From: Vibrio sp. HI00D65
GTDB taxonomy: Bacteria > Pseudomonadota > Gammaproteobacteria > Enterobacterales > Vibrionaceae
Assembly (NCBI RefSeq): GCF_001635455.1
Contig: NZ_LWEH01000613.1
Location: forward strand, 1 to 64,000
Reading direction: 5' to 3'
Length of the DNA stretch: 64,000 nt
Part shown: positions 35,860-44,943 of the stretch, piece by piece
Layout: each line of letters begins with the position of its first letter
Position numbering within the stretch: position 1 is the stretch's first letter
Notes under the pieces: model-generated
Told to the model about the DNA's origin: nothing
Database searches by the model: none
Seen by the model: only the letters and a program-made list of their open reading frames with translations
Program-made: the position numbers and the translations under genes

Positions 35860-36621
35860 TTATGATGCTTTGCTTGTTGGTGGGTTGCTTAGTTCTACAC
35901 AACGCCCTCGATATAAAATTTCACTGTTTGGATCGCGATTAGCGGTCACTAGCAGTTCAGAACTGTTTTTAAGCGTTTGCCATTCAGTTGGCGACATATA
36001 GCGGACGTTATTTACATTTTCTAGGCTATCAATGAGTTTGAGCTCACCAGTATTTCCGTCCCTCATCCATACCATTGTTTTATCCATAGGTACTTTCGCC
36101 ATCGCACGGTTTCTCTGCATGCGGATGCTTGATTGCCCGGGCTTTTCTCCTTGATAGGCGACCAAAGCAAAATGGTCTTTTTGGCTCTCAGACGACATCA
36201 TGGCTAAGTAACTAATAGGGCGTACCTGTGCTATCTCTGTTGGTTGCGAGGTTGGCGATAAAAAAGGTTGTAGCGACAACCCTAGGAGCAGAGAAAAAGC
36301 CATGCTAATAGGGAGCCACCACCAACGCATAGTCTGAGTTTGCTTCGGTGGTTTGATTGTTTGGGATACGATGTTTTTCCATACTTGGCGTGGCGGAGGT
36401 TTTAAGTTGCCTTCAGAATGTGCCATGTCAACTGCTGGGGTTAAGCTAGATAAATGCTGATGCCAAAGGTCGATGTGTTCCCACCAAGTGGGATCTGATC
36501 GCATGAGTGTTTCCAACCTCTTTCGTACGAGTGGCGTTAATGTTCCAAGAACGTATTCGCCGGCGAGTTTATCTCTTAGCTTTTGATTTTGATAACGTGC
36601 GTGTTTTAATTGGTTAGGCAT
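35860..36621 (-). CDS. Anti-sigma factor, RskA/anti-sigma-K type
   Basis: A 253-aa membrane protein. The N-terminal anti-sigma segment carries the family pattern LAGEYVLGTLTPLVRKRLE (about 19-38). A single TM helix (about 100-118, WWLPISMAFSLLLGLSLQPF) and a periplasmic anti-sigma-K domain with VPMDKTMVWMRD follow. The start at 36621 overlaps the sigma-factor gene by 16 nt, and an AGGAG site lies 8 nt before it, inside the sigma gene. This coupling is typical of a sigma/anti-sigma pair. It presumably holds the ECF sigma at the membrane until an envelope signal arrives. Confidence 0.85.
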   Translation of the reverse strand: MPNQLKHARYQNQKLRDKLAGEYVLGTLTPLVRKRLETLMRSDPTWWEHIDLWHQHLSSLTPAVDMAHSEGNLKPPPRQVWKNIVSQTIKPPKQTQTMRWWWLPISMAFSLLLGLSLQPFLSPTSQPTEIAQVRPISYLAMMSSESQKDHFALVAYQGEKPGQSSIRMQRNRAMAKVPMDKTMVWMRDGNTGELKLIDSLENVNNVRYMSPTEWQTLKNSSELLVTANRDPNSEILYRGRCVELSNPPTSKAS

Positions 36622-37127
36622 CGTTTTAGCTCCTGTAAACCTCGGCGAATCCACGATTTTACTGTACCAAGTGGAGTGCTCACATGCTGGACGATTTCTT
36701 GATGGCTCATCCCATGCTGATAGGCCAAGATAATCGCATTCCTTTTCTCTTCAGCGAGCGTGTTTAGACAGTATGATAAGTTGGCTCCTGAGTCAGATGT
36801 TACTTCGAGAACGACCTCTTCGGGGGGCTTTACCAGTTGTTCTTCCCCTCGATTATTCCGCTTTCTAATTTCATCTATAGCGAGGTTTCTCATACTTTGG
36901 CATAACCAAGCCCAAGGGTGATTTACTGGATATTGCTGGTTGTTGTGCCAGAGCTTTACGAACCCCTCTTGAAGTATATCCGCTGCAACGTGTTCGTCTT
37001 TAACGACGCCGAGGATAACGTTGAAAAGCCGGGTACTGGTCAACTGGTATAGCGCTTCGAACGCAGCTTGGTCTCGAAGCGCTACTTGGGAAAGCAGTAA
37101 ACCTATTTTATGTTTATCGGTGTTCAC
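36606..37127 (-). CDS. ECF-subfamily RNA polymerase sigma factor
   Basis: This 173-aa sigma-70 family ECF factor has region 2 (FNVILGVVKDEHVAADILQEGFVKLW, with the WAWLCQSMRNLAIDEIRKR core-binding and -10 segment) and region 4 (LAYQHGMSHQEIVQHVSTPL, then GTVKSWIRRGLQELKRCL). The GTG start has GAGGAAAGC upstream. It is third in an operon whose first genes encode an AcfC-like binding protein and a secreted-repeat protein, and is followed by its anti-sigma. The regulon is unknown; autoregulation of the operon is likely. Confidence 0.88.
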   Translation of the reverse strand: MNTDKHKIGLLLSQVALRDQAAFEALYQLTSTRLFNVILGVVKDEHVAADILQEGFVKLWHNNQQYPVNHPWAWLCQSMRNLAIDEIRKRNNRGEEQLVKPPEEVVLEVTSDSGANLSYCLNTLAEEKRNAIILAYQHGMSHQEIVQHVSTPLGTVKSWIRRGLQELKRCLTN

Positions 37128-37137
37128 GCTTTCCTCA

Positions 37138-37845
37138 TTATTGTTCTACGATGTGCCAGACATGTTTTACGCCATTACCGCTAGTGTCACCGGGCTTTTG
37201 GTCTTTTATCCAACGATAAAGCGGTTTGTTGTGATATGTCCATTGATATGAGTCGTCGTTGCGCTGAGTCACACCAAACCCTCCCGTCAGCTTTAGATTG
37301 TCTATCCCCTTTTGAGTTATCTCTGTATCCACAAGAGCAGGTGGCCACTTGGAGGCGCAATCATCGTAGCAAACGGATTGGTTTGGCTTGTCTTTATCAA
37401 AGGTATAAAGGGTCTGATTGTGGCTATCGACTAGATAACGTTGCTTACCATTATTGAATAGTCTGATGGTGACATCATCCGCACGGGCTAGCGGCCAAAC
37501 GCCTTTGATGCCCGCACCTGTGATCTCTGCTTTCTGAGAGTCTTGATGCCAGCGATAAAGTGGTTTTCCGTTCAAAGCCCATTGTTTATTACCGTTTTCT
37601 CTTGTTATTTGGCTGAAGTCTGCTTGCGTACCGAAGTGCTCGCTGGATTGTGCGGTTACAAGAACAGGCGGCCATAACTTCTCACATTGGTCAGTACATA
37701 CAGATTTCCCAACGGGATCTTTGCTAAAGGTATAAAGTGATTTGCCCGAGGCATCGGTGTACACCTCTCCAACTGACGTAGTTGTAGTTGGCGCAGCAAA
37801 ACTAGTTGAGGTGACCAGTAATGCCGAAAATAGTAATTTTTTCAC
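37138..37845 (-). CDS. Secreted-repeat protein (COG4315/Lipoprotein_15-like), two copies
   Basis: A 235-aa exported protein with signal peptide KKLLFSALLVTSTSFA. It has two copies of the secreted repeat: LYTFSKDPVGKSVCTDQCEKLWPP with NGKPLYRW, and LYTFDKDKPNQSVCYDDCASKWPP with HNKPLYRW. Each has a CxxxC pair that could form a disulfide or bind a metal. There is no lipobox cysteine, so it is probably soluble. The GTG start at 37845 has AAGGAA upstream; the longer frame would overlap the preceding gene. The repeat's function is not established. It lies 14 bp after the AcfC-like gene and 10 bp before the sigma gene. Confidence 0.8.
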   Translation of the reverse strand: MKKLLFSALLVTSTSFAAPTTTTSVGEVYTDASGKSLYTFSKDPVGKSVCTDQCEKLWPPVLVTAQSSEHFGTQADFSQITRENGNKQWALNGKPLYRWHQDSQKAEITGAGIKGVWPLARADDVTIRLFNNGKQRYLVDSHNQTLYTFDKDKPNQSVCYDDCASKWPPALVDTEITQKGIDNLKLTGGFGVTQRNDDSYQWTYHNKPLYRWIKDQKPGDTSGNGVKHVWHIVEQ

Positions 37846-37859
37846 AGTCGTTTTCCTTA

Positions 37860-38657
37860 TTAACGAGTCCAACCTTCGCGAGTGAAAAAGGTTTCTCCCT
37901 CACTGCTGTTAACGAAATCAATGAAAGCTTGAGTTTGTGGATCTGCACCTTTTGCCTTTGCTAGGGTGAGATCTCGGTAGATGCGTCTTTCTGGCTCAAT
38001 TTCTACATAGGCGACTTTATCGGCATGGTTGAGTGGCCAGTGAATCCAAGTGATCCACGCATCAGCCTTTTGCTGTTGAAAAGCTTTGAAACTTGCTCCG
38101 CTGCCTTTGGCGTAAGCAATGATTTTTTTGCGAAAGTTCTGTACGTCAGCCAGCGAACCTGTGCGCCCTGCGACGTCTTCCCAAACGCCTGTACCGGAAG
38201 TGTTGTAAACCCCTAAACCTTCAGTCACGACTATTCGTGCTGGTTTTTCGAGTAGGTCTTTAATCCCGTTGATATTTTTTGGGTTCCCCTTTGGGACCGC
38301 AATCACTGCACGGCGCAAATACACTGGCTCAACATCTTGATCGGTAATAAACGGGTAGGTTTCAACAAAAGCGCTCATGGATTGTTCAGCGGATCCAAAG
38401 ATTAAGTCAGCATTTTTCTGTGCATCTTTCGTCCACTTTGATTCAGGCCCAGCGATCACGTTTACCGTCACATTACTTTTTTTACTGAAAGCTTCTGCGG
38501 CATGACGAAGAGCAGTGTCGGGGCCTCCTGGACCATACACATTGATTTCTCCATCTTGAGGTTGATGGGTGATGTCTGAATCAAGTTGAGGTGAGGCGAG
38601 TGTTGAAGTGCTCGCAAGCAGTATGCTTAGGCCTACAGTAGTTAGTTTAAGTTGCAT
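37860..38657 (-). CDS. AcfC/ModA-like periplasmic binding protein
   Basis: A 265-aa periplasmic protein with a signal peptide (LKLTTVGLSILLASTSTLA). It resembles the accessory colonization factor AcfC group of type 2 periplasmic binding proteins: INVYGPGGPDTALRHAAEAF, WKDAQKNADLIFG-type segment, VEPVYLRRAVIAVPKGNPKNI, TGVWEDVAGRTG, and IEPERRIYRDLTLAKAKG. No ABC permease or ATPase gene is adjacent, so it probably acts as a sensor or in another process. AGGAG lies 5 nt before the ATG at 38657. First gene of the sigma-factor operon. Confidence 0.75.
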   Translation of the reverse strand: MQLKLTTVGLSILLASTSTLASPQLDSDITHQPQDGEINVYGPGGPDTALRHAAEAFSKKSNVTVNVIAGPESKWTKDAQKNADLIFGSAEQSMSAFVETYPFITDQDVEPVYLRRAVIAVPKGNPKNINGIKDLLEKPARIVVTEGLGVYNTSGTGVWEDVAGRTGSLADVQNFRKKIIAYAKGSGASFKAFQQQKADAWITWIHWPLNHADKVAYVEIEPERRIYRDLTLAKAKGADPQTQAFIDFVNSSEGETFFTREGWTR

Positions 38658-38829
38658 CTTTTCTCCTAATCTAAACTCAAAATGCTTACAAGAGACGCAA
38701 GAGATCATCGATTGGATGCGGTAAAGGTAAATTTTTTGTTCAGCCTTGTTATTTAGGTCGTGATTTTATTTTTTCTCAATGAGATAGAAGGTGCAGTTGA
38801 GGGTTAAAGAAGTGGGTAGTTCGCGATTT

Positions 38830-38860
38830 TAGGTGCCAGCCTAAAGAAGGTTGGCACCTA
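38830..38860. repeat. Strong hairpin downstream of the second EamA gene
   Basis: TAGGTGCCAGCCT-AAAGA-AGGTTGGCACCTA is a 13-bp stem with one G-T pair. It lies 50 nt beyond the EamA gene stop and 170 nt upstream of the AcfC-like gene. No T run follows on either strand, so it is either a weak or factor-assisted terminator or an mRNA-protecting structure. Confidence 0.6.
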
Positions 38861-38909
38861 ACAATGTTTACCAAGAGATTAGAAAGTTATGTTTTATAAT
38901 GAGCCTGAT

Positions 38910-39791
38910 CTATTTACTCACTTTGATTTGTTGAATCACCAAACCAGCAATAATCAGCACTAAGCCAAACAGGGTTGATGGGTGAATTTCTTCGCCGATA
39001 ATGGTGGAAAGTAGCATTAGAGAGATAAATGGTGAGGCGAAAATCAGATTGCTGATGCGTGCTGTGTTGTTGGTTAGCTTCAATGCCGATAGCCACAACA
39101 CAAAGGTAATCCCCATCTCAAACAGGCCGACATAAGTCACCGCCATCCAACCTTTCGCCGTGATTTGGCTAAAGCTCTCACCTTCGAAAATGGTTAAACC
39201 AATTGCGAAGGGCAGCGCCACTAAGAATCCAAGTAGTACGCCTACCACAGGATCAGCCTTGTTTTTGGTGTTAAGGATCCAGTAGCCCGCCCACAGTAGA
39301 GTTGAAAGCAGTGCTAGTGCTACACCAAGTGGGCTATCGAACTGCATGCCTAGTACATCGCCTTTGGTAGCAATTACAACCACACCCGCATAACTGAAGG
39401 TACAAGCCACCCAATCTTGCTTGCGAATTTTTTGCCCCAGAAAAACGGCAGCCATCAGTGTTAGCGTGATCGCCCAGCTGTAGTTGATGGCCTGAGCTTG
39501 AGAAGCTGGCAATAGGTCGTATGCTTTGAAGAGGATCAGATAGTAGACCAGAGGGTTAACCAAACCGAGCAGTAGGTAGTACCAAGGGTTTGATAGGAAT
39601 GTTGTGCTTAGCTGAGAAAGCTTACCTTGAAAGGCGCAGACCGCGATCAGCGCAATCGACGACACAATGCTGGCAATGGTCAGCATTTGGATAGGTGAAA
39701 ACTCAGCAAGGGTCAGCTTAAAAGCAGTAGCGACCGTTGACCACAGCAGTACTGCGGAAATGCCAAAGCCCAAGGCACGACGTTCGTTCAT
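38910..39791 (-). CDS. EamA/DMT-family transporter
   Basis: This 293-aa membrane protein has about ten helices from two EamA repeats. It starts MNERRALGFGISAVLLWSTVATAFKL, a typical DMT first helix. The second repeat includes TYVGLFEMGITFVLWLSALKL. The substrate is unknown. The ATG at 39791 is preceded by GAGTGAG. It is divergent from rmuC. Confidence 0.82.
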   Translation of the reverse strand: MNERRALGFGISAVLLWSTVATAFKLTLAEFSPIQMLTIASIVSSIALIAVCAFQGKLSQLSTTFLSNPWYYLLLGLVNPLVYYLILFKAYDLLPASQAQAINYSWAITLTLMAAVFLGQKIRKQDWVACTFSYAGVVVIATKGDVLGMQFDSPLGVALALLSTLLWAGYWILNTKNKADPVVGVLLGFLVALPFAIGLTIFEGESFSQITAKGWMAVTYVGLFEMGITFVLWLSALKLTNNTARISNLIFASPFISLMLLSTIIGEEIHPSTLFGLVLIIAGLVIQQIKVSK

Positions 39792-39928
39792 CACAACTCA
39801 CTCTAATGGGGGGGACTGAATACGGAGCGCTTAGTCTATCTGTCGAATTTTAATACGGCAAACTGGACATTTATCCAGTATCAAAATACCATTTAATGAG
39901 TTATTTCCAATTAGGCTAAATCATTATC

Positions 39929-41461
39929 ATGCAATGGATTATCGAACATCAGGCAACGCTTATTGCTGCACTTTCTGGCGCACTCGTCAGTGGAGGCGTT
40001 GTGGGTTGGTGGGTTAAACAGAAGCTCTCTTTTCAGCAGCGACTGCTCGAGCAGCAACTTGAGTCTGATCGTTTGTTGCATGAATCTCAGCAGTCACAGC
40101 TCAAATCCTCCTTGGCAGAGGCACAGCAAGAGCTCGATGAAATGGATGACGAGCGAGACAAAGCCGCATTCGAGCTTAAACAAGCACATGGCAAGGTGAT
40201 GGCGGCAATGGAAAAGCTTCGCTACTTCGAAGCGGTCAAACAAGAACGACAGCAGTATGCCGATGAGATTAATGTGCTGAAAGACCATAAGTCTGAGCTG
40301 GAGGCTGAACTGCGTGAACAAGAGGCAAGGCACGATCAAGAGAACCTTGCTAACAGTGAAAAGCTGCAGCTCTTAGAAAAGGCTGAATCACGCTTAAAGC
40401 AGCAGTTCGAGCATCTTGCTAATCAGCTGTTTGAAACCAAAACCGCTAAGGTCGATCAGCAAAATAAGCAGAGCTTAGAGGGGTTACTCTCACCGTTAAG
40501 AGATCAATTGGAAGGCTTTAAGAAGCAGGTTAACGATAGCTTTAGCCAAGAAGCCAAAGAGCGTCATACCTTAGTACATGAATTGAAAAACTTGCAGCGC
40601 CTCAATGAAAGCATGACTCGTGAAGCGGTTAACCTGACTCAGGCGCTCAAGGGTGACAACAAACAGCAAGGTAACTGGGGTGAAGTAGTACTGGCTCGTG
40701 TGCTTGCTGAATCAGGCCTGCGAGAAGGGCATGAATACCAAACGCAAGTGAACCTACAGAATGATGCAGGTAAGCGTTATCAGCCCGATGTGATTGTCCA
40801 TTTGCCACAAGATAAGCAAGTGGTCGTCGATTCGAAAATGGCGTTGGTCGCGTTTGAGCGCTACTTCAATGCCGAAACTGATCAGCAGCGTGATGCCGCA
40901 TTGCGTGATCACTTGGTCTCACTGAGAGCGCACATCAAAGGCCTGAGCCAGAAGGATTATCATCAGCTTAAAGGTATCCAAAGTTTGGATTACGTATTGA
41001 TGTTTATCCCAGTTGAACCTGCATTCCAAGTCGCGATTCAAGCTGACCCTAGCTTGGTGAAAGATGCGATGGAGCAAAACATCATCTTGGTAAGCCCAAC
41101 TACTTTGCTGGTGGCACTGCGCACCATTGATAACTTGTGGCGCAATGAAAGACAGAACCAGAACGCTCAGGTGATTGCCGATCGCGCAAGCAAGCTTTAC
41201 GACAAGCTGCGTCTGTTTGTCGATGATATGGAAGGCCTTGGTAGCTCGTTAGATAGAGCCAATCAAAGCTATCAAGGCGCCATGAATAAGCTAGCAACAG
41301 GCCGAGGTAACGTGATTCGTCAGGCAGAAAGCTTCAAGCAACTTGGCGTTGAGGTGAAGAAACCTATCTCTATTGGCTTGGCAGAAATGGCGCAAAATGA
41401 GGCTTTTTCAGAAAATGCCTCCTTAGTAGAAAGACAACCCGCTGAGGATAAAGTAAACTAA
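39929..41461 (+). CDS. rmuC: DNA recombination protein RmuC
   Basis: RmuC (510 aa) limits recombination between short inverted repeats in E. coli. It has an N-terminal TM helix (LIAALSGALVSGGVVGWWV), a long coiled coil (about 30-210, rich in Glu, Gln and Lys) and a nuclease-like RmuC domain with QGNWGEVVLARVLAESGLREG, YQPDVIVHLPQDKQVVVDSK and YVLMFIPVEPAF. Followed 50 nt later by ubiE, as in E. coli. Confidence 0.93.
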   Translation: MQWIIEHQATLIAALSGALVSGGVVGWWVKQKLSFQQRLLEQQLESDRLLHESQQSQLKSSLAEAQQELDEMDDERDKAAFELKQAHGKVMAAMEKLRYFEAVKQERQQYADEINVLKDHKSELEAELREQEARHDQENLANSEKLQLLEKAESRLKQQFEHLANQLFETKTAKVDQQNKQSLEGLLSPLRDQLEGFKKQVNDSFSQEAKERHTLVHELKNLQRLNESMTREAVNLTQALKGDNKQQGNWGEVVLARVLAESGLREGHEYQTQVNLQNDAGKRYQPDVIVHLPQDKQVVVDSKMALVAFERYFNAETDQQRDAALRDHLVSLRAHIKGLSQKDYHQLKGIQSLDYVLMFIPVEPAFQVAIQADPSLVKDAMEQNIILVSPTTLLVALRTIDNLWRNERQNQNAQVIADRASKLYDKLRLFVDDMEGLGSSLDRANQSYQGAMNKLATGRGNVIRQAESFKQLGVEVKKPISIGLAEMAQNEAFSENASLVERQPAEDKVN

Positions 41462-41511
41462 TTGGCCGCAGCGCCTCTAAACATAGCGTGTGCTGTCGAT
41501 GAGAACTTACC

Positions 41512-42306
41512 ATGGTAGATAACAGCATTATGGACACAAGCGTGCAGACAAATTCAGCAGTAGAGTCAGAAACCACACACTTTGGTTTCGAAACAGTCGC
41601 GAAAGACGAAAAAGTCGCGAAAGTAGCAGAGGTATTTCACTCTGTAGCCGCTAAATACGACATCATGAATGACTTAATGTCGGGTGGTGTTCACCGTTTG
41701 TGGAAACGATTCACGATTGATTGCAGTGGCGTTCGCCCTGGTCAGCGTATTCTAGACCTTGGTGGTGGTACTGGTGACCTGACCGCGAAATTCTCGCGTA
41801 TCGTTGGTGAAAAAGGCCACGTAGTTCTTGCTGATATCAACAATTCAATGCTGAATGTTGGCCGCGATAAACTGCGTGATAGCGGTATTGTTGGCAACGT
41901 ACATTACGTACAAGCGAATGCTGAAGAGCTGCCTTTCCCAGACAACTACTTCGATTGCATTACCATCAGCTTCTGTCTGCGTAACGTAACCGATAAAGAT
42001 AAAGCACTTCGCTCTATGTACCGTGTGCTTAAGCCGGGCGGTCGCCTATTGGTTCTAGAGTTTTCTAAGCCAGTACTTGAGCCACTGTCTAAAGTATACG
42101 ATGCGTACTCATTCCACCTATTGCCAAAAATGGGTGAGTTGATTGCTAACGATGCAGACAGCTACCGTTACCTTGCAGAATCTATCCGTATGCACCCAGA
42201 CCAAGAAACGCTGGAAGGCATGATGCAAGAAGCGGGATTTGAGAATACGAAATACTACAACCTAACGGGCGGTATTGTAGCGCTGCACCGAGGTTACAAG
42301 TTCTAG
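41512..42306 (+). CDS. ubiE: Ubiquinone/menaquinone C-methyltransferase UbiE
   Basis: UbiE (264 aa) performs SAM-dependent C-methylation in both ubiquinone and menaquinone synthesis. Signatures include VFHSVAAKYDIMNDLMSGGVH, motif I ILDLGGGTGDLTAKF, QANAEELPFPDNYFD, and ADSYRYLAESIRMHPDQETL near the C-terminus. The ATG at 41512 has GATGAG upstream; an internal ATG at 41530 is also possible. First gene of ubiE-ubiJ-ubiB-tatABC. Confidence 0.95.
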   Translation: MVDNSIMDTSVQTNSAVESETTHFGFETVAKDEKVAKVAEVFHSVAAKYDIMNDLMSGGVHRLWKRFTIDCSGVRPGQRILDLGGGTGDLTAKFSRIVGEKGHVVLADINNSMLNVGRDKLRDSGIVGNVHYVQANAEELPFPDNYFDCITISFCLRNVTDKDKALRSMYRVLKPGGRLLVLEFSKPVLEPLSKVYDAYSFHLLPKMGELIANDADSYRYLAESIRMHPDQETLEGMMQEAGFENTKYYNLTGGIVALHRGYKF

Positions 42307-42408
42307 TTGAACTTGGTAGCAAGTGCTTTGAGCGTGTTAGATAGAAGATAAGAATAAAGATAGAACGGATAGGTTAAGGCTTATCCGTTTTCAAAGGTAA
42401 GGACAGTC

Positions 42409-43014
42409 ATGCCATTTGATCCATTGGTAACCGCGGTTATTGAAACCTCTTTGAATACGCTAGTAAACGATGATCCAGCACTGGTTCGTCGTTTGTCGCG
42501 TTTAAAAGGGCAGATCATTCAAGTCAATTTGAAAGAGTTGAATAAAACACTTACGTTCGTTTTTAGCCAACAAATTGATGTGTTGTCAGAATACGAAGGG
42601 CAACCTGATTGCTACTTATCTTTGAATCTATCTGTATTGCCAGAACTCCGCGAACAATCGAATATTACTAAGCTTATCAAGCAAGATAAGCTGATCTTGG
42701 AAGGTGATATTCAGTTGGCGCAGAAGTTTTCTCAGTTGATGACAGACTGCAAACCTGATTTGGAAGAGTGGTTGTCTCGCGTGACAGGTGATGTGGTGGC
42801 TCATACCTTGGTACAAGGCGTTAAGAACGTTGGTGGGCTTGTGGCAAAGCAAGCGACGAGACATCAAAACCACTTCGCTCAGGTTCTGACTGAGGAGTGG
42901 AAGATCGCTCCTGCGCCATTAGAGGTGGCACATTTTTGCGATCAGGTTGATGACGTAAAAAGCTCAGCTGCACGCCTAGAAGCTAAGTTGAACGCTCTGT
43001 TGGAGAAAGCATGA
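42409..43014 (+). CDS. ubiJ: Ubiquinone biosynthesis factor UbiJ (SCP2 domain)
   Basis: UbiJ (201 aa) is a lipid-binding accessory factor of the Ubi metabolon. The SCP2-like domain (about 1-115) holds GQIIQVNLKELNKTLTFVF and LEGDIQLAQKFSQLM. The C-terminal helix is a coiled coil. It partners with UbiK, encoded at 3.46 kb. Its stop overlaps the ubiB start by 4 nt (ATGA), so the two are translationally coupled. Confidence 0.93.
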   Translation: MPFDPLVTAVIETSLNTLVNDDPALVRRLSRLKGQIIQVNLKELNKTLTFVFSQQIDVLSEYEGQPDCYLSLNLSVLPELREQSNITKLIKQDKLILEGDIQLAQKFSQLMTDCKPDLEEWLSRVTGDVVAHTLVQGVKNVGGLVAKQATRHQNHFAQVLTEEWKIAPAPLEVAHFCDQVDDVKSSAARLEAKLNALLEKA

Positions 43015-44645
43015 CCCCAACAGAACTGAAACGTCTTTATCATATTATCAAGGTACAATTGGAATATGGCCTTGATGAGCTGATGCCAGAGCACCAATTG
43101 ACCAAAGCGCCTTTGTTGGCGAGAAAGTCTCTGTTTTGGATTAAGAACAAGCACAAAGATAAAGAGTTAGGGCATCGTTTACGTCTGGCTTTGCAAGAGC
43201 TAGGTCCGGTATGGATTAAGTTTGGACAGATGATGTCGACACGTCGTGATCTGTTCCCTCCTCATATCGCCGATCAGTTGGCACTTTTGCAAGACCAGGT
43301 GGCGCCGTTTGATGGTGAATTGGCTAAGCAAGATATAGAGAAGGCACTGGGTGGCAGTTTAGATAACTGGTTTACCGACTTCGATATTACACCGCTTGCT
43401 TCAGCGTCCATCGCTCAGGTGCATACTGCGAAGTTAAAAGAGAACGGCCGAGAGGTGGTTCTGAAGGTAATTCGACCAGATATTCGCCCGGTGATTGATG
43501 CAGATCTAAAACTGATGCATCGAATGGCTAGTATAGTCGCTAAGTCGCTTCCTGAAGCACGTCGTTTAAGACCGGTTGAGGTGGTTCATGAGTACGAAAA
43601 AACCTTAATTGATGAATTGGATCTACGCCGAGAGGCTGCAAATGCCATTCAACTGCGTCGTAATTTTGAAGGCAGTGAAGAGTTATACGTTCCTGAGGTG
43701 ATTCCTGATTTAAGTAGCGAAACCTTGATGGTGTCAGAGCGTATTTATGGTATTCAAGTGTCGGATGTCGAGACTTTGAAAGCCAACGGCACCAATATGA
43801 AATTGCTGTCGGAACGTGGTGTGACGGTATTCTTCACCCAGGTATTCCGAGACAGTTTTTTCCATGCCGACATGCACCCGGGCAACGTATTCGTTAACCC
43901 AGATAACCCAGATAATCCTCAATGGATTGGTCTCGATTGTGGCATTGTCGGCACGTTAAGCAGCGAAGATAAACGTTATTTAGCGGAAAACCTGCTGGCT
44001 TTCTTCAACCGAGATTATCGTAAAGTTGCAGAGCTGCACGTTGATTCGGGCTGGGTACCTCATGATACCAACGTTAATGACTTCGAGTTCGCGATCCGCA
44101 TGGTGTGTGAGCCGATTTTTGCCAAGCCACTCGGTGAGATCTCATTTGGTCATGTGTTGCTAAACTTATTTAATACAGCAAGGCGTTTCAACATGGAGGT
44201 TCAGCCTCAGTTGGTACTGCTAGAAAAGACCTTGTTGTATGTTGAAGGGTTAGGTCGTCAGCTGTATCCACAACTTGATTTGTGGGAAACCGCAAAGCCT
44301 TTCCTTGAAACTTGGATGATGAATCAGGTGGGGCCGCAAGCTGTGATTAACGCAGTCAAAGAGCGCGCGCCATTCTGGGCAGAAAAACTGCCAGAGCTGC
44401 CAGAGTTACTTTATGACAGCTTGCGCCAAGGTAAAGCGATGAACCATAGAATGGATCAGCTTTATCAAGGTTACCGAGAGAGTAAGCGTCAGCAAGCAAC
44501 TGGAAAGTTTTTGTTTGGCGTTGGAGCCACTTTAGTCGTATGCTCCGCAATATTAGTTTCAAGCCCTTATGAGCAGCTATCTATGGGCTGTGGCATCGCA
44601 GGTGTCACATTTTGGCTGCTTAGTTGGCGAGCTTACCGTCGATAG
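43011..44645 (+). CDS. ubiB: Ubiquinone biosynthesis regulatory kinase-like UbiB
   Basis: UbiB (544 aa) is an atypical kinase/ATPase of the ABC1/ADCK family needed for ubiquinone synthesis. Motifs: the KxGQ-type segment GPVWIKFGQMMSTRRDLFP, ASIAQVHTAKL (Ala-rich nucleotide loop), VVLKVIRP, DELDLRREAANA, and HADMHPGNVFV with DCGIVG as catalytic and metal-binding loops. Two C-terminal TM helices (about 497-540) anchor it. It overlaps ubiJ and precedes tatA by about 50 nt. Confidence 0.95.
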   Translation: MTPTELKRLYHIIKVQLEYGLDELMPEHQLTKAPLLARKSLFWIKNKHKDKELGHRLRLALQELGPVWIKFGQMMSTRRDLFPPHIADQLALLQDQVAPFDGELAKQDIEKALGGSLDNWFTDFDITPLASASIAQVHTAKLKENGREVVLKVIRPDIRPVIDADLKLMHRMASIVAKSLPEARRLRPVEVVHEYEKTLIDELDLRREAANAIQLRRNFEGSEELYVPEVIPDLSSETLMVSERIYGIQVSDVETLKANGTNMKLLSERGVTVFFTQVFRDSFFHADMHPGNVFVNPDNPDNPQWIGLDCGIVGTLSSEDKRYLAENLLAFFNRDYRKVAELHVDSGWVPHDTNVNDFEFAIRMVCEPIFAKPLGEISFGHVLLNLFNTARRFNMEVQPQLVLLEKTLLYVEGLGRQLYPQLDLWETAKPFLETWMMNQVGPQAVINAVKERAPFWAEKLPELPELLYDSLRQGKAMNHRMDQLYQGYRESKRQQATGKFLFGVGATLVVCSAILVSSPYEQLSMGCGIAGVTFWLLSWRAYRR

Positions 44646-44697
44646 ACAGTAGACTCTCTTTATATTTTTTGTGTAGACAGACCCGAGGACAATGACA

Positions 44698-44940
44698 ATG
44701 GGTGGTATCAGTATTTGGCAACTTCTAATCATTGCTGTAATTGTAATTTTGCTATTCGGAACAAAGAAACTGCGCGGTATGGGCGGTGACTTAGGTTCAG
44801 CGGTTAAAGGCTTCAAGAAAGCAATGAGCGATGATGAAAAGCCTGCAGATAAGAAAGACGCAGACTTCGAACCAAAGAATATTGAACAGCAGAAGACAGA
44901 AGCGACTGCTGAAACAAAGAAAGACAAAGAGCAGGCGTAA
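44698..44940 (+). CDS. tatA: Sec-independent protein translocase TatA
   Basis: TatA (80 aa) forms the oligomeric pore element of twin-arginine export. It starts MGGISIWQLLIIAVIVILLF, a single TM helix, then FGTKKLRGMGGDLGSAVKGFKKAM, the conserved amphipathic helix. The ATG at 44698 is chosen over 44692 because it fits the family and the GAGGA site spacing. TatB follows after 3 nt. Confidence 0.95.
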   Translation: MGGISIWQLLIIAVIVILLFGTKKLRGMGGDLGSAVKGFKKAMSDDEKPADKKDADFEPKNIEQQKTEATAETKKDKEQA

Positions 44941-44943
44941 ATC

